Shown: piece by piece, positions 53,015 to 61,730 of the stretch | Layout: every line of letters starts with the position of its first letter | How positions within the stretch are numbered: the first letter of the stretch is position 1 | Assembly (NCBI RefSeq): GCF_002946835.1 | Contig: NZ_CP026652.1 | Span: 5,890,001-5,954,000, forward strand | Length of the DNA: 64,000 nucleotides | Source: Streptomyces dengpaensis | GTDB taxonomy: Bacteria > Actinomycetota > Actinomycetes > Streptomycetales > Streptomycetaceae | Direction of reading: 5' to 3' | The notes under the pieces: model-generated | Told to the model about the DNA's origin: nothing | The model's input: the letters and a program-made list of their open reading frames with translations, nothing else | Databases searched by the model: none | Translations under genes and position numbers: made by a program

Positions 53015-54747
53015 CAGGCAGCCTCCGCTTCCGTCAGCTGGGAGAGCACGATCTCCCGGTAGGTCTCGTTGTCCGCCATCAGTTCGTGGTGCCGTCCGGT
53101 GCCGACGACCCGGCCCTCGTCGAGGACCACGATCCGGTCGGCGTCCCGGATGGTCGACACCCGCTGGGCGACGATCACGACGGTCGCCTCGGCGGTCTCC
53201 TCGGCGAGTGCCGCGCGCAGGGCGGCGTCGGTCGCGTAGTCGAGCGCGGAGAAGGAGTCGTCGAAGAGGTAGATCTCCGGGCGCTGCACGAGGGTGCGGG
53301 CGATGGCCAGACGCTGGCGCTGGCCGCCCGACACGTTGGTGCCGCCCTGCGCGATCGGCGAGTCCAGGCCGTTCTCCAGGGCCTCGACGAAGTCCTTGGC
53401 CTGCGCCACCTCCAGCGCGTGCCACAGCTCCTCGTCGGTCGCGTCCGGATTGCCGTACCGCAGGTTCGTGGCGACCGTGCCCGCGAAGAGGTACGGCTTC
53501 TGGGGGACGAGACCGACCGTCCTGGCCAGCAGCTTCGGCTCGATGGCCGACACGTCCACACCGTCGACGAGCACCTCGCCGTCCGTGGCGTCGAAGAGGC
53601 GGGGGACCAGGCCGAGCAGGGTGGACTTGCCGCTGCCGGTGGACCCGATCACGGCCGTCACCTCGCCGGGCCGCGCCACCAGGTCGATGGCCTTCAGCAC
53701 CGGCTCCTCGGCGCCCGGATAGCCGAACCCGGCCCCGCGGATCTCCAGGTGACCGTGGCGGCGCAGCTCGATGACGGGCGCGGCCGGCGGGACCACGCTG
53801 CTGTCGGTGTCCAGGACATCCTGGATGCGCTCGGCGCAGACCTCGGCACGCGGCACCATCATGAACATGAAGGTGGCCATCATCACGGACATCACGATCT
53901 GCATGAGGTAGGCGAGGAACGCGGTCAGGTCGCCGATCTGCATACCGCCGCTGTCGATGCGGTGGGCGCCGAACCAGACGACCGCGATGGACGACAGGTT
54001 CACCACCGTCATCACGATCGGGAACATCAGCGCCATCATCCGGCCGGTGGCCAGCGACACGTCCGTCAGCTCGGTGTTGGCGCCGCCGAAGCGCTCCTTC
54101 TCGTAGTCGTCGCGCACGAAGGCGCGGATCACGCGGTTGCCGGTGATCTGCTCGCGCAGCACCTGGTTCACCTTGTCCAGACGGACCTGCATCGTGCGGA
54201 ACAGGGGGTGCAGCCTGCGCACGATGAGGCCCACGGAGATGCCGAGGACGGGCACCACGCCGACGAGCACCAAGGACAGCGGCAGGTCCAGGCCGAGGGC
54301 CAGGATGATGCCGCCCACGCACATGATCGGCGCCGACACCAGCAGGGTGAACGTCATCAGGGCGAGCATCTGCACCTGCTGGACGTCATTGGTGGTCCGG
54401 GTGATCAGTGACGGTGCCCCGAAGTGGCCGACCTCGCGGGCCGAGAAGGACTGGACGCGGTCGAAGACGGCCCCGCGGATGTCCCGGCCGACAGCCGACG
54501 CCGTACGGGCGCCGTAGTAGACGGCCCCGATGCTGCAGACCACCTGCGCCAGCGAAATACCGATCATGAGGGTGCCGTAGGACAGGATGTAACCCGTGTC
54601 ACCCTCCACGACACCGTTGTCAATGAGGTGCGCGTTCAGCGTGGGCAGGTAGAGGGTGGCGCAGGTCTGCAGGAACTGCAGCAGCACCAGCAGCGCGATG
54701 GGCTTCTTGTACGGACTGAGGTAGGTCCGCAGGAGTCGTATGAGCAC
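53014..54747 (-). CDS. Heterodimeric ABC exporter subunit with a degenerate ATP site
   Basis: 577 residues from GTG 54747, chosen because it begins the conserved LLRTYLSPYKKPIALLVLLQ; the open frame extends 42 codons upstream without a ribosome site. Type I transmembrane domain, then an NBD with Walker A GSTGSGKST and a good signature NVSGGQRQ, but Walker B is YLFDDSFSALD (Asp for the catalytic Glu, ~495) and the H-loop reads VAQRVST (Gln for His, ~526). This is the degenerate partner. Likely multidrug or lipid export. Small 11-bp repeats (GATCGGCAGGC) lie upstream at 54780-54803. Confidence 0.94.
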   Translation of the reverse strand: MLIRLLRTYLSPYKKPIALLVLLQFLQTCATLYLPTLNAHLIDNGVVEGDTGYILSYGTLMIGISLAQVVCSIGAVYYGARTASAVGRDIRGAVFDRVQSFSAREVGHFGAPSLITRTTNDVQQVQMLALMTFTLLVSAPIMCVGGIILALGLDLPLSLVLVGVVPVLGISVGLIVRRLHPLFRTMQVRLDKVNQVLREQITGNRVIRAFVRDDYEKERFGGANTELTDVSLATGRMMALMFPIVMTVVNLSSIAVVWFGAHRIDSGGMQIGDLTAFLAYLMQIVMSVMMATFMFMMVPRAEVCAERIQDVLDTDSSVVPPAAPVIELRRHGHLEIRGAGFGYPGAEEPVLKAIDLVARPGEVTAVIGSTGSGKSTLLGLVPRLFDATDGEVLVDGVDVSAIEPKLLARTVGLVPQKPYLFAGTVATNLRYGNPDATDEELWHALEVAQAKDFVEALENGLDSPIAQGGTNVSGGQRQRLAIARTLVQRPEIYLFDDSFSALDYATDAALRAALAEETAEATVVIVAQRVSTIRDADRIVVLDEGRVVGTGRHHELMADNETYREIVLSQLTEAEAA

Positions 54748-54966
54748 GCGGGGTCTCTCGGAATCGTCGACGGCGGGGTGATCGGCAGGCGATCGGCAGG
54801 CGATCACCCGGCGGTCGGCAAGCGACCGGCGGGCGAGGGGTGGTGCACCAGCCCCTATCGTCGAACATTCCACCCGTGTTACTTCAACTGATTAACCCAA
54901 GAGCGGTCCAAGAATGGACCAGAACTCGGCCCTGGGGACTAGGCCGTTGGGGACGCTCGGGGGCGC

Positions 54967-56421
54967 TCACGCCCGGAACGCCCCAGGATGCGTCTGTTCG
55001 CGTACGGACACGTACTGCTGTCGTACGGCCTGCCCCACGGCAAGCTCCTCACCGGGCTCCAGCACCTGGGCGACCGCACCCTGCCAGACAGGAGGCAGCC
55101 GCGGGTCGAGCGTGCCCTGCGAGACCCCGAGGGCCCAGGCCGCCTGCCGGGCCGCGCCGAGCGCCGCGTAGTCAGCCGGCTGCGGTACGACGACCTGTGC
55201 GCCGAACAGTGCGGGCGCCATGGCCTGGACGGCGGGCAGCTCGGCGGCCGGGCCGAGGAGGAAGATCCGCCGCACGTCGACACCCCGGCCGCGCAGCACG
55301 TCCAGCGCGTCCGCGAGCCCGCACAGCATGCCCTCGAAGGCCGCCCGCGCCAGATGCTCGGGCCGCATCGACTCCCGCCGCAGCCCGGCGAGGGTCCCCG
55401 CCGTGTGCGGCAGGTTCGGCGTCCGCTCGCCCTCCAGATACGGCAGCAGTACGAGCCCGTGGGCGCCCGGCGTCGACTTCATCGCCAGTTCGGACAGGCT
55501 CTCCAGGTCGGGCACGCCGAGGAGTTCGGCGGCCCCGCGCAGCGCCCGTACGGCGTTGAGCGTGGTCACGACCGGCAGATGCATACCGGTCGCGTCCGCG
55601 AGCGAGGTGATCATGCCGGTGGAGTCCACCAGCGCCTCGGGGTGGACGGCCATCACGGATCCGGAGGCACCGAGGGACACGACCGCGTCCCCGAGTCCGA
55701 TCCCGAGCCCGAACGCCGCCGCCATCGTCTCGCCGGTCCCGGCGGAGATCAGCAACCCCTCCGGTGTCGTACCGGCGGCTTCGGACGGGCCGAGCACGTC
55801 GGGCAGCGCGGCCTGATGTCCGAGTGCCAGTTCGACGAGATCCGGCCGGTAGGCGCCGGTCGCCGCCGACCAGTACCCGGTCCCGGAGGCGCCACCGCGG
55901 TCGGTGCTCCTCCTCACGGGCCGCCCGAGCAGCTGCCACACGAGCCAGTCGTGCGCCTGCAACAGAGCGGCGGTGCGCAGGGCCGCCTCGGGCTCGGTCC
56001 TGTTCAGCCAGCGCAGCTTGGTCACCGGCTGCGCGGCCTGCGGCACACAGCCCACGGCCTGCGCCCACGCCTCGCGCCCGCCGAGCGCGTCCACCAGATC
56101 CGCCGCCGCGACCTGCGCGCGCTTGTCGCCGCCGACGAGGGCCGGGCGCACCGTATTGCCCTGCGCGTCCAGCGGGACGAGCGCGTTCTGCTGCGCGGAG
56201 ACGCCGATGGCCTGCACGCTTTCGAGCAGCCCGCCGCCGGCCGCCTCTCCCAGGGACAGCAGCCAGGCCTGCGGATCGACGTCGGAGGGACGGCCGCCGC
56301 CCTCAGCGCTCTCGACCGGGTGTGGCGCATAGCCCTGCCTGAGCACGGCCCCCGTGTCCGTGTCACAGACGACGATACGAGTGAAATCGGGCGAACTGTC
56401 CAGCCCGGCGACTATCCCCAT
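54967..56421 (-). CDS. FGGY family carbohydrate kinase (xylulokinase-like)
   Basis: 484 residues with ribokinase/hexokinase-fold FGGY domains: GLDSSPDFTRIVVCD phosphate loop, IGVSAQQNALVPLD, AALLQAHDWLVWQLLG, the adenosine loop SAGTGETMAAAFG, PYLEGERTPNLP and LGPAAELPAVQAMAP. The catalytic Asp is expected in ASGTGYW/ERT context as in xylulokinases. Phosphorylates a pentulose or similar sugar; no sugar transporter or isomerase is adjacent, so the substrate is open. Confidence 0.92.
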   Translation of the reverse strand: MGIVAGLDSSPDFTRIVVCDTDTGAVLRQGYAPHPVESAEGGGRPSDVDPQAWLLSLGEAAGGGLLESVQAIGVSAQQNALVPLDAQGNTVRPALVGGDKRAQVAAADLVDALGGREAWAQAVGCVPQAAQPVTKLRWLNRTEPEAALRTAALLQAHDWLVWQLLGRPVRRSTDRGGASGTGYWSAATGAYRPDLVELALGHQAALPDVLGPSEAAGTTPEGLLISAGTGETMAAAFGLGIGLGDAVVSLGASGSVMAVHPEALVDSTGMITSLADATGMHLPVVTTLNAVRALRGAAELLGVPDLESLSELAMKSTPGAHGLVLLPYLEGERTPNLPHTAGTLAGLRRESMRPEHLARAAFEGMLCGLADALDVLRGRGVDVRRIFLLGPAAELPAVQAMAPALFGAQVVVPQPADYAALGAARQAAWALGVSQGTLDPRLPPVWQGAVAQVLEPGEELAVGQAVRQQYVSVREQTHPGAFRA

Positions 56422-56494
56422 GGCGGAAATTCTGCCGTATGGCGAGGGCCGGCCGTACCGCGTCGGCGTGGGCGGAGCTGCCGGGCGCGTGACG

Positions 56495-56794
56495 CTAGGT
56501 GTTGCTGGTGCCCCAGTCGTCCTCGCCGGTGCCGTTGGTGTTCCACTCGCGCAGGGAGCGGACCCGGCCGGCCACCGAGTCGGGGACGTGGACCTTGTCG
56601 CTCACCGTGTGGAGCGCCTTGCCCGCGAACTCCCGGCCCTGCTGGGCGGCGCTCTCCGCGGTATTGCGCACGGCGGGGTTCTGCGCGACCTGGCGCGCGG
56701 ACTTCTTCAACTGCTCGTAGCGCTCGCGCCCGGCGCGTGTACCGAGCACGTAACCCACGGCCAGTCCGGCGACGAATGTGAGCCGGTAGCGCAT
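56495..56794 (-). CDS. YtxH-like small membrane protein
   Basis: 99 residues from ATG 56794 (GTG 56803 possible). N-terminal hydrophobic segment with GYVLGTRAGRERYEQL, the YtxH-type pattern, then amphipathic helices and an acidic C-terminus. Envelope-associated protein of unknown role. Confidence 0.82.
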   Translation of the reverse strand: MRYRLTFVAGLAVGYVLGTRAGRERYEQLKKSARQVAQNPAVRNTAESAAQQGREFAGKALHTVSDKVHVPDSVAGRVRSLREWNTNGTGEDDWGTSNT

Positions 56795-56938
56795 GGCGGC
56801 CACCCTTCCCTAGCGTCGGATCGGTGCGGAGGGAACCGATTGGCGGAGCACCCCCCTGCTTGCGCTAATGTATGTGTCGCAGCGAGCGCACGCCCCCTGG
56901 CGAATACCCGGGTAGGTACGTTCGATGCAACGAGGCAA

Positions 56939-57011
56939 TCCTCCGTAGCTCAATTGGCAGAGCAGCCGGCTGTTAACCGGCAGGTTACTGGTTCGAGTCC
57001 AGTCGGGGGAG
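56939..57011 (+). tRNA. tRNA-Asn (anticodon GTT), copy 1
   Basis: 73 nt without encoded CCA. Acceptor TCCTCCG pairs with CGGGGGA (57004-57010); anticodon GTT at 56972-56974 in loop CTGTTAA; T-loop GGTTCGAGTCC. D-loop GCTCAATTGGCAGAGC. Confidence 0.97.
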
Positions 57012-57016
57012 CTCGA

Positions 57017-57089
57017 TCTCCTGTAGCTCAATTGGCAGAGCAGCCGGCTGTTAACCGGCAGGTTACTGGTTCGAGTCCAGTCGGGAGAG
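57017..57089 (+). tRNA. tRNA-Asn (anticodon GTT), copy 2
   Basis: 73 nt, identical to copy 1 except for the acceptor stem (TCTCCTG with CGGGAGA, 57082-57088). Anticodon at 57050-57052. It starts 78 bp after copy 1 and is followed by a terminator. Confidence 0.97.
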
Positions 57090-57095
57090 CAACGG

Positions 57096-57123
57096 AAGAG
57101 GACCCCCTTGGGGTCCTCTTTCA
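57096..57123 (+). terminator. Terminator of the tRNA-Asn pair
   Basis: Perfect 11-bp stem AAGAGGACCCC/GGGGTCCTCTT with a 3-nt loop, followed by T residues. Confidence 0.93.
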
Positions 57124-57265
57124 TGTCTGCTTTGTGTCTGCGGGAACCGCGCAGGCCGCGCCGAAGTCCTCATGGTCGTGCGATGCCGACCATCCGAAGC
57201 AGGAGATCGTATGAGCGGCTATGCTGCGGCAGACGGCGCGCACAAATGTGCGCGACACGCCGCAC

Positions 57266-57339
57266 GGGGCGGTAGCTCAGCCGGTTAGAGCAGCGGACTC
57301 ATAATCCGTCGGCCGTGGGTTCGAGTCCCACCCGCCCCA
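57266..57339 (+). tRNA. tRNA with CAT anticodon (Met elongator or Ile2)
   Basis: 74 nt followed by an encoded CCA (57340-57342). Acceptor GGGGCGG/CCGCCCC, anticodon CAT at 57300-57302 in loop CTCATAA. The anticodon stem and variable loop look somewhat more like tRNA-Ile2 (lysidine-modified CAT) than elongator Met. I cannot decide from sequence alone; initiator Met is excluded because position 1 pairs. Confidence 0.92.
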
Positions 57340-57386
57340 CCACGGCCCCTCGCCGCAGGAACGTTTCCACCTGCGACAGGCCGTCA

Positions 57387-57410
57387 CCCCCTCGCTGGGC
57401 GAGGGGGTTT
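57387..57410 (+). terminator. Terminator after the CAT tRNA
   Basis: CCCCCTCG-CTGGG-CGAGGGGG perfect 8-bp stem followed by TTT. Confidence 0.88.
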
Positions 57411-57537
57411 CGTCGCCTCTGGAGATCGTCGGCCTGGCCGCTGCCGGCCCGAATGGCGGACGATCAAGCCACGAGCGGCCCAGGGGCTGAGAGGGCCACC
57501 ACGGGAGCCGTGGTGACCCTCCTCGGGGAGTCCGTCG

Positions 57538-58800
57538 TTACCGCCGGGCCGCGCGGCGGCGGACCACCAGGACCGCGCCTGCGCCGGCGGCGACGGCCGC
57601 GGCGGCGGCGCCCGCGAGGGGCAGGGCCGAGCCGGAGCCGGTGTTCGCCAGGTCGCCTCCGCCGGTGGAGGAGGTGCCCGAGGAGCCGGTCGTCGAGGAG
57701 CCACCCGTGGAGCCCTCGGTGGAACCGCCCGTAGGACCGCCCGCGGAGCCGGAGCCGCCCGTGGAGCCGGAGCCCCCGGTCGAGGACGTCCCGCCGTCAC
57801 CGCCCGTCGAGCTGCCGCCGCCCGTCGAGCCGCCCCCGGTGACGTCGAGCAGGATCTCGGCGGTGTCGTTCGCCTTGTTCATGTCGAACGGCCGGTCCTC
57901 CGCGTCCAGCGCCACCGAGCCCTTGGCCCCCGGCACCGCCTTGTCGATCCTCAGCGTGAAGGTGTAGGTCTGTCCGTCGGTCGCGTCGACCCAGGACTGG
58001 CTGGTGCCGCATTCGTAGCCTCCGGGCCCGACCTCGTCGCAGTACCCGTGCGCCTTGGTCACCGTCGTACCAGCGGGCATCTGGATCAGGACCCGGGTCG
58101 CCGGGGTGCCAGGGGTCCCCTGCACCCAGCCCGGTCCGGCGTTGGTGAACTTCGCCTCCAGGGTGACCGTGTCCCCGACGCGGCCCTTGAGCTTCGCTCC
58201 GGTCACCTGGAAGTCGGCCGTGTTCACCGCGGTCACCGGCACGGTGGCCGCGTCCCAGTCCGGGTGGTTCGCGCCGCCGGTGCCGACCGGGGTGGTCGCG
58301 GGCTGCTCAACCAGCCTCACCGCGGGGGCGGTTCCGCGCACGGGCCGCGAAGCGCCGTCCCCGGGACCGTGCTCGTAGGTGGCGACCGTCACCCGAAGCT
58401 CGTCGTACAGCGCGCGGTCGAGGGCCTTCAGCGTCAGCGGCTTCTCAGGCGCGTAGACGACGCCGGGTTCCACCGCCTGGTCGAACTCGCATTCCGCGAC
58501 CGAGGCGCTCGGGGCTTCGTCGAACGAACTGACCTCCCATTGAACGCAGTTGGACGGCAGCTCCGTGTGTCCCAGCCCTTGGGTGACCGAGTACGAAAGC
58601 CAGACCTTGTCGGCCGCCGCGGTCCCCGTGTTCTTGAAGACGGCCGGCACGTCGAAGGTGCTGCCCGGCTTCACATCGTCGATCGGGGAGAACTTCCCCA
58701 GCGCCAGGGCGGGCTGGGGTTCATCGGCGGCGGCAGCGGGGGCGGCGCCCAGCGAGATCAGGGCTACGGCGCCGATCGCGCCGACGGTCTTGCGGAGCAT
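57538..58800 (-). CDS. Cell-wall-anchored protein with LANTG sorting signal
   Basis: 420 residues. Signal peptide (ends AAAA, ~25), two Ig-like/CARDB-type beta domains (~30-320: DVPAVFKNTGTAAADKVWLSY, GDTVTLEAKFTNAGPGW), a long Gly/Ser/Thr linker (~325-380), LANTG, a hydrophobic segment and RRRAARR tail. Sortase-E-type surface protein; the disordered linker would span the wall. Minus strand, downstream of the Ser/Thr kinase gene. Confidence 0.9.
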   Translation of the reverse strand: MLRKTVGAIGAVALISLGAAPAAAADEPQPALALGKFSPIDDVKPGSTFDVPAVFKNTGTAAADKVWLSYSVTQGLGHTELPSNCVQWEVSSFDEAPSASVAECEFDQAVEPGVVYAPEKPLTLKALDRALYDELRVTVATYEHGPGDGASRPVRGTAPAVRLVEQPATTPVGTGGANHPDWDAATVPVTAVNTADFQVTGAKLKGRVGDTVTLEAKFTNAGPGWVQGTPGTPATRVLIQMPAGTTVTKAHGYCDEVGPGGYECGTSQSWVDATDGQTYTFTLRIDKAVPGAKGSVALDAEDRPFDMNKANDTAEILLDVTGGGSTGGGSSTGGDGGTSSTGGSGSTGGSGSAGGPTGGSTEGSTGGSSTTGSSGTSSTGGGDLANTGSGSALPLAGAAAAAVAAGAGAVLVVRRRAARR

Positions 58801-58939
58801 ATGGGTCCCTCTGAGTAAATCGTCGGAGACGGACGGGGGAACGGCGAGGAAACAGCAGTTCCCCAACATCAGACACCCGCTGAGGCAGAAGGGTTGTGCT
58901 GATGATGGTGTGCCGCCCGTCGGCCCGACGGCCGCGGCT

Positions 58940-60442
58940 CTATTGCGGGCGGGTGCAGCGGCCCGTCGGTGCGGTCGCCGGAGGACGGCACTGGAGGACC
59001 GAGTCGGCCGCGTTCGTGCTCAGATAACGGCCGATGCAGGTGTTCGCCGTGGTCCTGCCGCGCTCGGCGCAGAACGCGAGGGCGGCACGGCCGCCGGCGA
59101 AGGGGCCCGGCGCGTAGATCACCCAGTAACCCGGGCGCAGGGAGGCGTACTTGTCGCTGCGCACCATCCTCGCCTCGGGCACGGACTTCCTGATCTTCGC
59201 GAACCGGATGTCCCGCGCGGCGGTGCCCGAGCCGACGGGTTCGGAGAAGAGCTGGGCGATCCACTGGCCTGTGGGCGGGGGCGGTGTCGTCGCGGACGCG
59301 GTGGGGGAGCCCTTCGCGGAGGGCGTGGGTGTGGGCGTGGGGCTCGGTGTCGGTGCCGTTCCGGGCCGCGAGGGCGTCTGCGTGGTCGTCGATGAGCCCG
59401 GGGCTCCGCCCGTCGCCGGCGTTCCGTCTCCCGGGTCGCGCAGCGTGAGGAACAGCGTGGTCGCCGTGGCGATCGCCAGCACCGCGGTCACGGCGACGGC
59501 GATCGTCGTACGGCTACGGGCCCGCGGATGGTTGTCCGTGTACGGCGGCGGGGTCGCCCGTCTCGTGGGTGCGGGCCCGGCGACCGGTGGCGGTACCGGC
59601 GCGGTCTGCGTCGGCTGGGCCCAGTGCGGCGTTGCTCCCGACCCGACCTCCGCCAGCATCGCGTCCAGCCGCTGCGCGTCGGGCCGGGCCGCGGGGTCGC
59701 GTACGAGCAGCGCGTGGAGTACGGGTTCGAGCGGGCCCGAGCGGACCGGCGGCGGCAGCGGGTCGTCGAGGACGGCGGCGAGGGTGGCGAGGGTCGTCGC
59801 GCGCCGCAAGGGGCTGACGCCCTCCACGCACACGTACAGGACGAGCCCCAGGGACCAGAGGTCGGACGCCGGGTCGTCGTCGGCATGGCCGCGGATGCGC
59901 TCGGGGGCCATGTACTCGGGCGAGCCGACGAGTTCGCCGGTGACCGTCAGGGCGGTCGTGCCCTGGAGCGCCGCGATGCCGAAGTCGGTGAGGACGGCGG
60001 TTCCGTCGGGGCGGAGCAGGACGTTGGCGGGTTTGACGTCGCGGTGCTGGATGCCGGCGGTGTGCGCGGCCCGGAGGGCGGAGAGGATCTGGCGGCCGAT
60101 GGAGGCAGCCTCGGACGGTGGCAGCGGCCCTTCGGCGTCGAGCCGCTGCTGCAGCGAAGTGCCGGGCACCAGCTCCATCACGATCCACGGGTGCGGATCG
60201 GCGTCCACGATGTGATGGACGGTCACCACATGCGGATGGCTCAGCCGGGCGAGCGCCCGCGCCTCGCGCAGCACCCGTTCCCGTACGGCGTCGGAGGCCC
60301 CCGCGTCGGGCCGTACGGCCTTGAGGGCGACCTCGCGGTGCAGCACGGCGTCGCGGGCCCGCCACACGGTGCCCATCCCGCCACTGCCGAGCCGCTCGAT
60401 CAGTTCGAACCGTCCGTCTACGACGTCCCCCGGTGCGTTCAT
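58940..60442 (-). CDS. Ser/Thr protein kinase with extracellular C-terminus
   Basis: 500 residues. Hanks-type kinase domain (~10-265): LGSGGMGTVWRARD, VALKAV with catalytic Lys, GIQHRDVKPANVLL, LTDFGIAAL, SPEYMAPERI. A Pro-rich juxtamembrane region, a membrane helix (~315-336: TIAVAVTAVLAIATATTLFL), a Thr/Pro/Ser-rich stalk and a ~100-residue extracellular domain with cysteines (YASLRPGYWVIYAPGPF, CAERG, CIGRYL, CRPP). The C-terminal domain is a putative sensor, not PASTA. Divergent from the alpha/beta hydrolase gene. Confidence 0.94.
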   Translation of the reverse strand: MNAPGDVVDGRFELIERLGSGGMGTVWRARDAVLHREVALKAVRPDAGASDAVRERVLREARALARLSHPHVVTVHHIVDADPHPWIVMELVPGTSLQQRLDAEGPLPPSEAASIGRQILSALRAAHTAGIQHRDVKPANVLLRPDGTAVLTDFGIAALQGTTALTVTGELVGSPEYMAPERIRGHADDDPASDLWSLGLVLYVCVEGVSPLRRATTLATLAAVLDDPLPPPVRSGPLEPVLHALLVRDPAARPDAQRLDAMLAEVGSGATPHWAQPTQTAPVPPPVAGPAPTRRATPPPYTDNHPRARSRTTIAVAVTAVLAIATATTLFLTLRDPGDGTPATGGAPGSSTTTQTPSRPGTAPTPSPTPTPTPSAKGSPTASATTPPPPTGQWIAQLFSEPVGSGTAARDIRFAKIRKSVPEARMVRSDKYASLRPGYWVIYAPGPFAGGRAALAFCAERGRTTANTCIGRYLSTNAADSVLQCRPPATAPTGRCTRPQ

Positions 60443-60660
60443 GCGCGACAGGCTAGAGGGTCGGGGGCGAGACTCCGATTCCGGTTCCGATTCCGGTTCG
60501 CCGTCGAACCCCGGGTGTGCGCCGCCAGAGTCTCTGATGTGGCGTCAAGTGATCTGATATGAAGTCTTGTTGACCTGCGGATTCGTTTCGTCCTGCGAGC
60601 TTGCGGGCAGGGATCGGGAAGCGTTTGACCCGGTCCAGCGGACCGAGGAGGGGGAGCGCT

Positions 60661-61698
60661 GTGCGCGATCATGTGCGGACGGCGGACGGGCGGTTGCTGC
60701 GCGTCGAGGTCACGGGGGATCCGCGGGGTCGCCCGGTGTTCCTGCTGCACGGGATGCCCGGCAGCCGGGTCGGGCCCCGGCCGCGGTCCATGTTCTTGTA
60801 CCAGCGCGGTACGCGGCTCGTCAGCTACGACCGCCCGGGGTACGGGGGGTCCGACCGTATGCCGGGGCGGCGCGTCGTCGATGTCGTACAGGACGTGACC
60901 TGTGTTGCCGACGCCCTGGGCCTTGAGCGGTTCGCGGTGGCCGGGCGGTCCGGGGGTGCCCCGCACGCGCTGGCGTGTGCCGCGCTGATGCCGGAGCGGG
61001 TGACGCGGGCCGCCGCGCTGGTCGGGCTGGCACCGCGGGACGCGGAGGGGCTGGACTGGTTCGCCGGGATGGCGTCGTCCAATGTCCATGAGTTCCGGAC
61101 GGCGTTCACCGATCCCGAGCGGTTCGTGGAGCGGCTGATTCCGCGGTCCGCCGCGATCCGGCGGGATCCGGTGCGGCTGCTGGAGGAGTTGCGGCAGGAT
61201 CTCACGGATGACGACCGGCAGATCGTGTCGGACAACACCATTCGGTCGATGTTGCTGCGCAACTACCGGGAGGCGTTGCGGACTTCGCCGTACGGGTGGG
61301 TCGATGACGCGTTGGCGTTGACCGGCAACTGGGGGTTCGATCCGGGGGACATTCAGGTGCCGGTGTTGTTGTGGCACGGGGTGAAGGATGTGTTCTCGCC
61401 CGCGTCGCATTCGTCGTGGCTTGCGGCGCGGATTCCTCGGGCTACGGCGGTGCTGGAGCCTACGGCGGCGCACTTTGCCGCGTTGCGGGCCCTGCCCAAG
61501 GTGCTGACGTGGTTGCTGGCCGATGTGCCCGTCTGGCCGGGGGGCCGGCGGGGGCGGGCGTCGGGGCCCGCGGCGGAGCCGCTGATGGATGCCGTCGCCC
61601 CCTCCGCCCCTACCCTCCCCCACTCTCGGCTTTGCTCGAGCGGGGGGACCCCCATCGTCCCTGGGGGCTGCCGCCCCCAGGCCCCCGCTTCGGCCTGA
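60661..61698 (+). CDS. Alpha/beta-fold hydrolase with repeat-derived C-terminus
   Basis: 345 residues from GTG 60661 (GGAGGGGGAG upstream). Core: VFLLHGMPGSRVGPRPR oxyanion strand, RLVSYDRPGYGGSD, nucleophile elbow VAGRSGGAPHA (GxSxG), VLLWHGVKDVFSP and H in AAHFAAL. Esterase or related enzyme of unknown substrate. After the conserved domain (~residue 305) the frame enters the intergenic repeat (61595 on) and gains about 35 unrelated residues before its stop. A 12-bp direct repeat (TCCGATTCCGGT x2) lies at 60474-60497 in the divergent promoter region. Confidence 0.88.
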   Translation: MRDHVRTADGRLLRVEVTGDPRGRPVFLLHGMPGSRVGPRPRSMFLYQRGTRLVSYDRPGYGGSDRMPGRRVVDVVQDVTCVADALGLERFAVAGRSGGAPHALACAALMPERVTRAAALVGLAPRDAEGLDWFAGMASSNVHEFRTAFTDPERFVERLIPRSAAIRRDPVRLLEELRQDLTDDDRQIVSDNTIRSMLLRNYREALRTSPYGWVDDALALTGNWGFDPGDIQVPVLLWHGVKDVFSPASHSSWLAARIPRATAVLEPTAAHFAALRALPKVLTWLLADVPVWPGGRRGRASGPAAEPLMDAVAPSAPTLPHSRLCSSGGTPIVPGGCRPQAPASA

Positions 61699-61730
61699 AC
61701 GGCCTCGTCCTCAAACGCCGGACGGGCTGA
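61595..61730. repeat. Streptomyces intergenic repeat, copy 3
   Basis: CCCCTCCGCCCCTACCC, an extra hairpin-type module (CTCGAGCGGGGGGACCCCC), then GGGGGCTGCCGCCCCC, GCCTGAACGGCCTCGTCC and CAAACGCCGGACGGGCTGA. The last ~75 bp match copy 1 closely. It carries the stop codon of the alpha/beta hydrolase and abuts the stop codon of the FxsT-like gene. Confidence 0.9.

Noticed and set aside
56354..57214. Open frame crossing both tRNA-Asn genes with a repeated AQLAEQPAVNRQVTGSSP segment
   Set aside because: Known artefact of translating tRNA genes; the repeats are the duplicated tRNAs themselves.
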